Shown here piece after piece: positions 18,335 to 25,461 of a stretch of 64,000 nt of DNA. Source of the DNA: Streptomyces sp. HmicA12 (GTDB lineage Bacteria; Actinomycetota; Actinomycetes; Streptomycetales; Streptomycetaceae); assembly GCF_000373565.1 (NCBI RefSeq), contig NZ_KB891805.1:149462-213461 (forward strand), in the 5' to 3' direction. Positions within the stretch are counted from its first letter, which is position 1. The number at the start of each line of letters is the position of its first letter. The translations under genes and the position numbers were made by a program. The notes beneath the pieces are model-generated. The model had not been told where the DNA came from, searched no databases, and saw only the letters and a list, made by a program, of their open reading frames with translations.

Positions 18335-18847
18335 TTACTTCTCCTGCTGCTTCAGTTCGGGGCGGCCGGGCTGCTCGCCGCCGCGCTCCTTGATGTACGT
18401 CTCGGTGGGCACCATCACCTTGCGGCGGAAGACGCAGACGAGCGTGCCGTCCTGCTTGTAACCCTTGGTCTCCACGTAGACGATCCCGCGGTCGCTCTTC
18501 GACCTCGACGGTGTCTTGTCCAGGACCGTCGTCTCGCCGTAGAGGGTGTCGCCGTGGAAGGTCGGCGCCACGTGCTTCAGCGACTCGATCTCCAGGTTGG
18601 CGATGGCCTTGCCGGAGACGTCCGGGACCGACATCCCGAGCAACAGGGAGTAGATGTAGTTCCCGACGACGACGTTCTTGCCGAAGTCCGTCGTCTTCTC
18701 CGCATAGTTGGTGTCCATGTGGAGGGGGTGGTGGTTCATCGTGAGCAGACAGAAGAGGTGGTCGTCGTACTCGGTGACCGTCTTCCCGGGCCAGTGCTTG
18801 TAGACGTCCCCGACGGTGAACTCTTCGTAGGTGCGGCCGAATTGCAT
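18335..18847 (-). CDS. MaoC-family hydratase, probable mesaconyl-CoA hydratase
   Basis: 170 residues from ATG 18847. Hot-dog fold of the MaoC/hydratase-2 type. TMNHHPLHMDTNYAE carries the hydratase motif with the catalytic His, and FGKNVVVGNYIYSLLLGM follows it. Two bases from the acyl-CoA dehydrogenase and 5 bases from the lyase gene, so cotranscribed. By pathway logic it hydrates mesaconyl-CoA to beta-methylmalyl-CoA. It is about half the length of the alphaproteobacterial mesaconyl-CoA hydratases (single instead of double hot-dog), as expected for the actinobacterial version. Confidence 0.85.
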   Translation of the reverse strand: MQFGRTYEEFTVGDVYKHWPGKTVTEYDDHLFCLLTMNHHPLHMDTNYAEKTTDFGKNVVVGNYIYSLLLGMSVPDVSGKAIANLEIESLKHVAPTFHGDTLYGETTVLDKTPSRSKSDRGIVYVETKGYKQDGTLVCVFRRKVMVPTETYIKERGGEQPGRPELKQQEK

Positions 18848-18852
18848 GGTTG

Positions 18853-19815
18853 TCACGCCTCCGGGGCTTCGAACTTCGAGGTGCGCCGCATGCCGGCCGC
18901 ACGCCCCTTGCCGGAGATGACGAGCGCCATCTTCCGCGAGGCCTCGTCGATCATCTCGTCGCCGAGCATCGCCGAGCCCTTCTTGCCGCCCGCCTCGGAC
19001 GTGTAGTACTCGTACGCGTCCAGGATCAGCTCGGCGTGGTCGAAGTCCTCCTGGGAGGGGGAGAAGATCTCGTTCGACGCCTCGACCTGGCCCGGGTGCA
19101 GCACCCACTTGCCGTCGAAGCCGAGGGCCGCGGCGCGCTGGGCGACCTCGCGGTAGCCGTCCACATTGCGGATCTGCAGGTAGGGGCCGTCGATCGCCTG
19201 GAGGTCGTTGGCGCGGGCCGCCATCAGGATCTTCATCAGGATGTAGTGGTAGGCGTCGGCGCCGTAGCCGGGCGGCTGCTCGCCGACGACCAGGGACTTC
19301 ATGTTGATGGACGCCATGAAGTCGGCCGGGCCGAAGATGATCGTCTCGACGCGCGGGGAGGCCTCCGCGATCGCGTTGACGTTGTTGAGGCCCTTGGCGT
19401 TCTCGATCTGCGCCTCGATGCCGATCTTGCCGACCTCGAAGCCCATCGTCTTCTCGATCTGCGTGAGCAGCAGGTCGAGCGCGACGACCTGGTCGGCAGT
19501 CTGGACCTTCGGCAGCATGATGCAGTCGAGGTTCTGGCCGGCGCCCTCGACGACGGTCACGACGTCGCGGTACGTCCACTCGGTCGTCCAGTCGTTGACC
19601 CGCACGACGCGCGTCTTGCCCGTCCAGTCGCCCTCGTTGAGGAACTTGACGATGGTGTGTCGGGCCTCCGGCTTCGCCAGCGGCGCGCAGGCGTCCTCCA
19701 GGTCCAGGAAGACCTGGTCGGCCGGCAGTCCCTGGGCCTTCTCCAGGAAGCGGGGGTTGCTTCCCGGCACCGCGAGGCAGGAGCGGCGCGGGCGGAGACG
19801 GTTCACCTGGGTCAT
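18853..19815 (-). CDS. HpcH/HpaI-family CoA-ester lyase (beta-methylmalyl-CoA/malyl-CoA lyase)
   Basis: 320 residues from ATG 19815. It is a citrate-lyase-beta-like TIM barrel: RRSCLAVPGSNPRFLEKA at the start, DQVFLDLEDACAPLAKPEAR with the Mg-binding acidic residues, KIGIEAQIENAKGL with the second Mg ligand, and GKWVLHPGQVEASNEIFSPS. It should cleave beta-methylmalyl-CoA into glyoxylate and propionyl-CoA, the last step of the pathway. It overlaps the mutase gene by 4 nt (ATGA). Confidence 0.9.
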   Translation of the reverse strand: MTQVNRLRPRRSCLAVPGSNPRFLEKAQGLPADQVFLDLEDACAPLAKPEARHTIVKFLNEGDWTGKTRVVRVNDWTTEWTYRDVVTVVEGAGQNLDCIMLPKVQTADQVVALDLLLTQIEKTMGFEVGKIGIEAQIENAKGLNNVNAIAEASPRVETIIFGPADFMASINMKSLVVGEQPPGYGADAYHYILMKILMAARANDLQAIDGPYLQIRNVDGYREVAQRAAALGFDGKWVLHPGQVEASNEIFSPSQEDFDHAELILDAYEYYTSEAGGKKGSAMLGDEMIDEASRKMALVISGKGRAAGMRRTSKFEAPEA

Positions 19816-21860
19816 GCGGGGACCTCCAACGGGTCGAGATGGTTCGCTTGCCGGATCTCGTCGACGATACGGCCGATGATCTCCGTGATGCCGAAGTCCT
19901 TGGGGGTGAAGACGGCGGCCACACCCGCCCGCTTCAGGTCCTCGGCGTCGGCGTTCGGAATGATGCCCCCGACGATCACGGGGATGTCGGTGGCGCCCGC
20001 CTCGCGCATCCGGTCGAGCACGTCCGGCACCAGTTCGGCGTGCGACCCGGACAGGATCGACAGGCCGACGCAGTGCACGTCCTCGGCGAGCGCGGCGGAC
20101 ACGATCTGGTCGGGCGTGAGCCTGATGCCCTGGTAGACCACCTCGAACCCGGCGTCGCGGGCGCGGACGGCGATCTGCTCGGCGCCGTTGGAGTGGCCGT
20201 CCAGGCCCGGCTTGCCGACCAGCAGGCGGAGCTTGCCGCCCAGTTCGTCGCCGGTGCGGCGGACCTTCTCGCGGACGAGGGCGAGCGGGGTGCCCTCCTC
20301 CGCGGTCACCGCGACCGGCGCCGACGAGACGCCCGTGGGGGCCCGGAACTCGCCGAACACCTCGCGCAGCGCCCCCGCCCACTCGCCGGTCGTGACTCCG
20401 GCGCGGGCGCACTCGAGGGTGGCCTCCATGAGGTTCTCCGTGCCCGCGGCGGCCTCCTTGAGGCGCTCCAGGGCCTGCTGCGTGGTCGGGTAGTGGAACG
20501 GGTCGCCCATGCCCTGCCGGTCGCTCGACTCCTGACGCGTCGTGCGCCACTCGCCGATCGCCCGGACGACCTTCGCCTCGACGCCGTGGTCGACCGTCAT
20601 GATGGCGGTGTCCAGGTCGGCGGTGAGGGGGTTCGGCTCGGTCGACTCGTAGACGTTCACACCGACGATCTTCTCCTCGCCGGCCTCGATCCGCGCGCGG
20701 CGCTCGGCGTGCGACGACACGAGCTGCGACTTCAGATAGCCCGACTCGACGGCGGCCATCGCGCCGCCCATCTCCTGGATCCGCTCGATCTCCGCGAGGG
20801 AGTCGGCGACCAGCTCGTCGACCTTCTTCTCGATGACGTGCGAGCCCGCGAAGATGTCCTCGTACTCCAGGAGGTCGCTCTCGTGCGCGAGGACCTGCTG
20901 GATGCGCAGCGACCACTGCTGGTCCCAGGGGCGGGGGAGCCCCAACGCCTCGTTCCAGGCGGGGAGTTGGACGGCTCGGGCGCGCGCGTCCTTGGACAGT
21001 GTCACGGCCAGCATCTCGAGCACGATCCGCTGGACGTTGTTCTCGGGCTGGGCTTCCGTCAGCCCCAGCGAGTTGACCTGCACGCCGTACCGGAAGCGGC
21101 GCTGCTTCGCGTTCTCGATGCCGTACCGCTCGCGCGTGATCTGGTCCCAGATCCGCCCGAACGCCCGCATCTTGCACATCTCCTCGATGAAGCGGACTCC
21201 CGCGTTCACGAAGAAGGAGATGCGGGCCACGACGTCCCCGAACTTCTCGGCGGGGACCTGCCCTGAGTCGCGTACGGCATCGAGAACGGCGATGGCGGTG
21301 GACATCGCGTACGCGATCTCCTGGACCGGTGTGGCCCCCGCCTCCTGAAGGTGGTACGAGCAGATGTTGATCGGGTTCCACTTGGGGATGTGGGACACCG
21401 TGTAGGCGATCATGTCGGTCGTCAGGCGCAGGCTCGGGACCGGCGGGAAGACGTGCGTCCCCCGCGACAGGTACTCCTTGACGATGTCGTTCTGCGTCGT
21501 GCCCTGGAGCGTGGCGATGTCCACGCCCTGCTCCTCCGCGACGACCTGGTAGAGCGCCAGAAGCCACATGGCGGTGGCGTTGATCGTCATCGAGGTGTTC
21601 ATCTGCTCCAGGGGGATGTCCTGGAACAGTCGCCGCATGTCACCGAGGTGGCTTACCGGGACGCCGACCCGTCCCACCTCGCCGCGGGCGAGGATGTGGT
21701 CGGGGTCGTAGCCCGTCTGGGTCGGCAGGTCGAAGGCGACCGACAGACCCGTCTGGCCCTTGGCGAGGTTGCGGCGGTACAGCTCGTTGGACGCCTCCGC
21801 CGTGGAGTGACCGGCGTACGTGCGCATCAGCCACGGCCGGTCCTTCTGACGCTCAGTCAT
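19812..21860 (-). CDS. meaA: Ethylmalonyl-CoA mutase (MeaA-like, B12-dependent)
   Basis: 682 residues. The N-terminal barrel contains RTYAGHSTAEASNELYRR and GLSVAFDLPTQTGYDPDH, which are methylmalonyl-CoA-mutase large-subunit motifs. The C-terminal B12-binding domain has the D-x-H-x-x-G lower-ligand motif (LDGHSNG), then GLSILSGSH and VGGIIPNADAE. Single-chain length and position after ccr identify it as the ethylmalonyl-CoA mutase (MeaA/Ecm), making methylsuccinyl-CoA, not a two-subunit methylmalonyl-CoA mutase. No cobalamin riboswitch was recognised upstream of the operon. Confidence 0.93.
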   Translation of the reverse strand: MTERQKDRPWLMRTYAGHSTAEASNELYRRNLAKGQTGLSVAFDLPTQTGYDPDHILARGEVGRVGVPVSHLGDMRRLFQDIPLEQMNTSMTINATAMWLLALYQVVAEEQGVDIATLQGTTQNDIVKEYLSRGTHVFPPVPSLRLTTDMIAYTVSHIPKWNPINICSYHLQEAGATPVQEIAYAMSTAIAVLDAVRDSGQVPAEKFGDVVARISFFVNAGVRFIEEMCKMRAFGRIWDQITRERYGIENAKQRRFRYGVQVNSLGLTEAQPENNVQRIVLEMLAVTLSKDARARAVQLPAWNEALGLPRPWDQQWSLRIQQVLAHESDLLEYEDIFAGSHVIEKKVDELVADSLAEIERIQEMGGAMAAVESGYLKSQLVSSHAERRARIEAGEEKIVGVNVYESTEPNPLTADLDTAIMTVDHGVEAKVVRAIGEWRTTRQESSDRQGMGDPFHYPTTQQALERLKEAAAGTENLMEATLECARAGVTTGEWAGALREVFGEFRAPTGVSSAPVAVTAEEGTPLALVREKVRRTGDELGGKLRLLVGKPGLDGHSNGAEQIAVRARDAGFEVVYQGIRLTPDQIVSAALAEDVHCVGLSILSGSHAELVPDVLDRMREAGATDIPVIVGGIIPNADAEDLKRAGVAAVFTPKDFGITEIIGRIVDEIRQANHLDPLEVPA

Positions 21861-21882
21861 GATGCTGTGCTCCCCGAGGAGT

Positions 21883-23220
21883 TCAGACGTTCCGGAACCG
21901 GTTGATGGCGTCGATGTGCTGGGCCCGCTTCTCGGGGTCGCGCACGCCGAGGCCCTCCTCGGGAGCGAGCGCGAGCACGCCGACCTTGCCCTGGTGGAGG
22001 TTGCGGTGCACGTCGTACGCGGCCTGGCCGGTGTCCTCGAGCGAGTACACCTTCGACAGCGTCGGGTGGATCTTGCCCTTGGCGATCAGGCGGTTGGCCT
22101 CCCACGCCTCGCGGTAGTTGGCGAAGTGCGAGCCGATGATGCGCTTCAGGGACATCCACAGGTAGCGGTTGTCGTACTCGTGCATGTAGCCCGAGGTGGA
22201 GGCGCAGGTGGTGATGGTGCCGCCCTTGCGCGTGACGAAGACGGAGGCGCCGAAGGTCTCGCGGCCGGGGTGCTCGAAGACGATGTCGATGTCCTCGCCG
22301 CCGGTGAACTCGCGGATGCGCTTGCCGAAGCGCTTCCACTCCTTGGGGTCCTGGGTGTGCTCGTCCTTCCAGAACTTGTAGCCCTCGGCGCTGCGGTCGA
22401 TGATCGCCTCGGCGCCCATGGACCGGCAGATGTCGGCCTTCTGCTCACTGCTCACGACGCAGATCGGGTTGGCGCCGCCGGCCAGCGCGAACTGCGTGGC
22501 GTACGAGCCGAGTCCGCCGCTCGCGCCCCAGATCAGGACGTTGTCGCCCTGCTTCATGCCGGCGCCGTTGCGGGAGACCAGCTGGCGGTACGCGGTCGAG
22601 TTCACGAGACCGGGAGCGGCCGCCTCCTCCCAGCTGAGGTGGTCCGGCTTCGGCATCAGCTGGTTCGACTTGACCAGCGCGATCTCGGCGAGGCCGCCGA
22701 AGTTGGTCTCGAAGCCCCAGATGCGCTGCTCGGGGTCGAGCATCGTGTCGTTGTGGCCGTCGGACGACTCCAGTTCGACGCTCAGGCAGTGCGCGACGAC
22801 CTCGTCACCGGGCTGCCAGGCGTTGACGCCGGGGCCGGTGCGCAGCACGACGCCCGCGAGGTCGGAACCGATGATGTGGTACGGCAGGTCGTGGCGCTTG
22901 GCCAGCTCGTTCGTGCGGCCGTAGCGCTCCAGGAAGCCGAACGTGGAGAGCGGCTCGAAGATCGAGGTCCACACCGAGTTGTAGTTCACGGAGGAGGCCA
23001 TGACCGCGACGAGGGCCTCGCCGGGCCCGAGTTCGGGAACCGGGACCTCGTCGAGGTGGATCGACTTGCGCGGGTCCTTCTCGCGGGTGGTCAGCCCTTC
23101 GAACATCTCCGTCTCGTCCTTGTGCACGGTGATCGCGCGGTACGAGTCGGGGATCGGCAGGGCGGCGAAGTCGGCAGACGTGGCGGTCTGCGACTGAATC
23201 GCGTCCAGGATGTCCTTCAC
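21883..23220 (-). CDS. ccr: Crotonyl-CoA carboxylase/reductase
   Basis: 445 residues from GTG 23220, with GGAGG about 10 nt upstream; similarity starts at VKDILDAIQS. It is a long-form medium-chain dehydrogenase/reductase: VNYNSVWTSIFEP near residue 85, IIGSDLAGVVLRTGPGVN, the cofactor-binding IWGASGGLGSYATQFALAGG, and VFEHPGRETFGASVFV. It reductively carboxylates crotonyl-CoA with NADPH and CO2 to ethylmalonyl-CoA. It is the entry enzyme of the pathway and also the source of ethylmalonyl extender units for polyketides. First gene of the operon; the 530 bases upstream are dense with dyads. Confidence 0.96.
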   Translation of the reverse strand: MKDILDAIQSQTATSADFAALPIPDSYRAITVHKDETEMFEGLTTREKDPRKSIHLDEVPVPELGPGEALVAVMASSVNYNSVWTSIFEPLSTFGFLERYGRTNELAKRHDLPYHIIGSDLAGVVLRTGPGVNAWQPGDEVVAHCLSVELESSDGHNDTMLDPEQRIWGFETNFGGLAEIALVKSNQLMPKPDHLSWEEAAAPGLVNSTAYRQLVSRNGAGMKQGDNVLIWGASGGLGSYATQFALAGGANPICVVSSEQKADICRSMGAEAIIDRSAEGYKFWKDEHTQDPKEWKRFGKRIREFTGGEDIDIVFEHPGRETFGASVFVTRKGGTITTCASTSGYMHEYDNRYLWMSLKRIIGSHFANYREAWEANRLIAKGKIHPTLSKVYSLEDTGQAAYDVHRNLHQGKVGVLALAPEEGLGVRDPEKRAQHIDAINRFRNV

Positions 23221-23454
23221 GGTGGTGCCTCCGGCGGTGAGCGTCTGAGGGGAACGCTGAGTCGGGTGTGTGGCTTGGCTGCGGTGTGGGTGGTGCGTGC
23301 CGTCGGTTCGGCGGGGGTGGTGCGGTGGCAGCGCTTGGTGTGGCGCGGAAGGTTGCCTGTGACGCAGGCGTCCGGGCGCGCAGGCAATGGCTTGCGGGGA
23401 CAGCCGGCGTACGGAAGTTCTCTGCACGCCGGCCGCCCGGACACCTTCAACGTA

Positions 23455-23491
23455 TGGCACACCGTGACACCTGGCAAGGCACTGCGTGCCA
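23455..23491. promoter_or_regulatory. Two adjacent TGGCAC-N3-GTGCCA-type dyads
   Basis: TGGCAC-acc-GTGACA (23455-23469) and AGGCAC-tgc-GTGCCA (23477-23491) are centred 22 bp apart, about two helical turns, on the same face of the DNA. Each has one mismatch to perfect symmetry. They are 235-270 bases before ccr, suited to promoter control of that operon. Confidence 0.5.
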
Positions 23492-23530
23492 TTGATTTCG
23501 CTCAGATGAAATCTTTGGGCTCAGGCGAGC

Positions 23531-23595
23531 GATGATCGATCATCCGTGGTCAGAGCAGGGTTGTGGCCAATGGAAGGGATCGATGATCGATCACC
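23531..23595. promoter_or_regulatory. Pair of GATGATCGATCATC sites
   Basis: GATGATCGATCATC (23531-23544) is a perfect 14-bp palindrome. GATGATCGATCACC (23582-23595) repeats it with one change, 51 bp downstream. Two copies of a rare AT-richer palindrome in this GC-rich DNA suggest a second transcription factor acting between ccr and the GNAT gene. Confidence 0.5.
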
Positions 23596-23641
23596 GAGGT
23601 CCGCGCGGGGGTGGTGCCGGATGGGGAGACGGCATCTGACG

Positions 23642-23656
23642 TGGCACGCAGTGCCA
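23642..23656. promoter_or_regulatory. Perfect TGGCAC-N3-GTGCCA dyad
   Basis: TGGCAC-gca-GTGCCA is an exact 6+6 dyad, 97 bases before the GNAT start. It matches the two sites nearer to ccr, so one regulator may control both divergent genes. Confidence 0.5.
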
Positions 23657-23752
23657 GGCTGGAGGGCCAGGCCGAATCCGATCCCTCTCCTGGCGCTCCA
23701 CAGTGGATGTAATGTGCGCGCTCGTCGAGTGGCTATTACCGGGAGGGGTTCG

Positions 23753-24386
23753 GTGATCTACGACATGGTCAGAACCTGGGTGGAGGGCTGGGCGGTGTCC
23801 CGGGGGACGCCGGCTCCGGTCGCACGGCCCTGGGGGTACTACACCGAGGTCGCGGACGATCCCGCCGAAGTGGGGCGCCATGTGTTCCCGGAGGCCTCGG
23901 AGCCGCTGGTGCGCGCCGCCGCCGAGGGCGTGCGCGCTTCGCGGACCTGGATGAAGATGCCCGCGGAGCCCGAGGAGGTCGAGCCCTGGATCTCGCCGGG
24001 GTGGGAGGTGGCCTGGAGCTAGACCGGGTACCTGATGGCCGCGGACCTGACGGCTACGGAACCTGTCGTGCCGGAGGGATACACGTCAGCCGTGCGGACG
24101 GAAGGCACGGTGGTGCGTCCGTGTACGAGACGCCTCCGGCGCGGACGCGGCCGCGGGGCAGATGGCGTTGCTCGGCGAGGCGGTCGTCGTCGACCGGGTC
24201 AGGACGGCCGGGGCCCACCGGCGGCGCGGGCTCGGGGCGTTCGTGATGCGCGCGCTGGCCGACCGGGCGCTGGGGGAGGGGGCGGCGCTGGGCGTGCTCG
24301 GGGCCACGCCGGCCGGGCGGGGGCTGTACGGGACGTTGGGGTGGAAGCGGCACGCCGCGTTGGCGGAGTGCGTGTACCGGGGGTGA
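23753..24386 (+). pseudogene. GNAT-family N-acetyltransferase gene, interrupted
   Basis: The gene starts at GTG 23753 after a strong GGGAGGGG site and reads VIYDMVRTWVEGWAVSRG. It meets an in-frame TAG at 24020-24022, after EVAWS. The same frame continues as TGYLMAADLTATEPVVPEGY up to about 24115. There a net shift is needed (+1 or -2) to reach the frame VRVRDASGADAAAGQMALLG, which runs to the stop at 24386 and contains the acetyl-CoA-binding motif AHRRRGLGAFVMRALADRA and the LYGTLGWKR end. So a normal ~210-residue GNAT protein is broken by one stop and one frameshift. A sequencing error could explain one lesion but less easily both. Confidence 0.75.
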
Positions 24387-24401
24387 GGGTTCGTCGCGGG
24401 C

Positions 24402-24510
24402 TGCGGGCCGGTGGGGCTTCTCGCGCAGTTCCCCGCGCCCCCGAAGCATGCGCTGCGCGCAGCTTCCCCGGGGCGAGCGGGGCTCGCGACCAGGCCCCCA
24501 CCGAAGCCGC
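24402..24510. repeat. Dispersed inverted-repeat element, degenerate copy
   Basis: The left arm TGCGGGCCGGTGGGGCTTCT and following CGCGCAGTTCCCCGCGCCCC match the other copies closely. The right arm (about 24487-24510) retains GCGACCAGGCCCCCACCG but lacks the GGGGAACTGCG part. It lies between the broken GNAT and tetR genes, which converge, so it may serve as their terminator. Confidence 0.6.
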
Positions 24511-24524
24511 ACCCGACCCCTCGA

Positions 24525-25358
24525 CTAACGGTTCCTCAGGGCTTCCTCGATCGTGCGCATGACCTCCGGAAGCGGCGCGTCCGTGCGGGCCACCGTCACC
24601 AGGACCTCCCCGGAGTGCGACACCTGCGCCGCGGGGACCGCGTCCGCGGGCGTGCGGCCCGCGCCGATGCCCGTGCCGAACGTGCGCCGCACGATGGCGA
24701 AGGCGTGGTCGAGCTGGGTCTCCACGTCGCCCTGGCCGCCGGCCCGCAGCCAGCGCCGCAGGACGTGGTTGTGGGCGGTCACCACGGCCGACGCGGCGAC
24801 CTCGGCGAGCAGCGGGTCGTCGTTGCCGTCGTGGTGGGCCTGCTCGTCGAAGTGGCCCAGGAGGTAGCGCGTGAAGAGGCGTTCGTAGCGGGCGACCGAG
24901 GCGATCTCGCGCTCGCGCAGCGTGGGCACCTCACGCGTCAGGCGGTAGCGCTCCACGGAGACCGCGGGCGAGGCCGCGTACATCTTCATGACTTCCTTGA
25001 TGCCGCGGCACACCGTGTCCAGCGGGTGCTCGTGCGGCGGCGCCGCGTTCAGGACCGCCTCGGCGCGCACCAGGGTGTCGTCGTGGTCCGGGAAGATCGC
25101 CTCTTCCTTGGAGCGGAAGTGCCGGAAGAACGTGCGGCGCGCGACCCCGGCCGCCGCGGCGATCTCGTCGACCGTCGTCGCCTCGTACCCCTTGGTGGCG
25201 AAGAGCTCCATCGCCGCCGCCGCGAGTTCGCGGCGCATCTTGAGCCGCTGGGCCGCGGCCCTGCTGCTCGCGGCGCTCTCGGGCGCCTCGGACGCCGCAA
25301 CGGCTGCGGCCGCGGCGGGCGTGCGGGAGGTCTGGTCGGCCTTGGAAGCGGGCGTCAT
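24525..25358 (-). CDS. TetR-family transcriptional regulator
   Basis: 277 residues from ATG 25358; the frame is open further upstream (ATG 25376), but that start falls inside a dyad operator. The N-terminal ~45 residues are low-complexity Ala/Ser. The DNA-binding domain follows: RRELAAAAMELFATKGYEAT and TVDEIAAAAGVARRTFFRHF, then FRSKEEAIF. The C-terminal ligand domain is of the kind seen in acyl-CoA-sensing regulators. It lies 103 bp downstream of the 3-hydroxyacyl-CoA dehydrogenase gene on the same strand, with its own operator in the gap, so it is probably autoregulated and involved in fatty-acyl metabolism. Confidence 0.9.
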   Translation of the reverse strand: MTPASKADQTSRTPAAAAAVAASEAPESAASSRAAAQRLKMRRELAAAAMELFATKGYEATTVDEIAAAAGVARRTFFRHFRSKEEAIFPDHDDTLVRAEAVLNAAPPHEHPLDTVCRGIKEVMKMYAASPAVSVERYRLTREVPTLREREIASVARYERLFTRYLLGHFDEQAHHDGNDDPLLAEVAASAVVTAHNHVLRRWLRAGGQGDVETQLDHAFAIVRRTFGTGIGAGRTPADAVPAAQVSHSGEVLVTVARTDAPLPEVMRTIEEALRNR

Positions 25359-25363
25359 GCCCC

Positions 25364-25384
25364 GAACGTACTGCATGTACGTTC
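25364..25384. promoter_or_regulatory. TetR-type operator, 8+8 perfect dyad
   Basis: GAACGTAC-tgcat-GTACGTTC is an exact inverted repeat beginning 6 bases upstream of the tetR start codon. The position is typical for autorepression. Confidence 0.65.
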
Positions 25385-25461
25385 CAAGTCGCTCCCCGGT
25401 AAGCGGGCCGCCCGACGCTCCGAGCAGCCCGCCCCAACCGGCTCCCGCTTCCTCGCCCGAC

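Larger units (their letters stand above)
23221..23752. other. Regulatory gap upstream of ccr
   Basis: 532 bases between divergent ccr and the broken GNAT gene, without a credible coding sequence. It holds three TGGCAC-N3-GTGCCA-type dyads and two copies of a GATGATCGATCA[TC]C palindrome, listed separately. The first ~230 bases next to ccr contain no site I can name and may be a long 5' leader. Confidence 0.55.

Noticed and set aside
23642..23656. TGGCAC resembling a sigma-54 -24 element
   Set aside because: Streptomyces lacks sigma-54, and the symmetric dyad with other copies is a better explanation.
23221..23752. Cobalamin riboswitch before the B12-dependent mutase operon
   Set aside because: I looked for the GCCACTG B12 box on the minus strand and did not find it.
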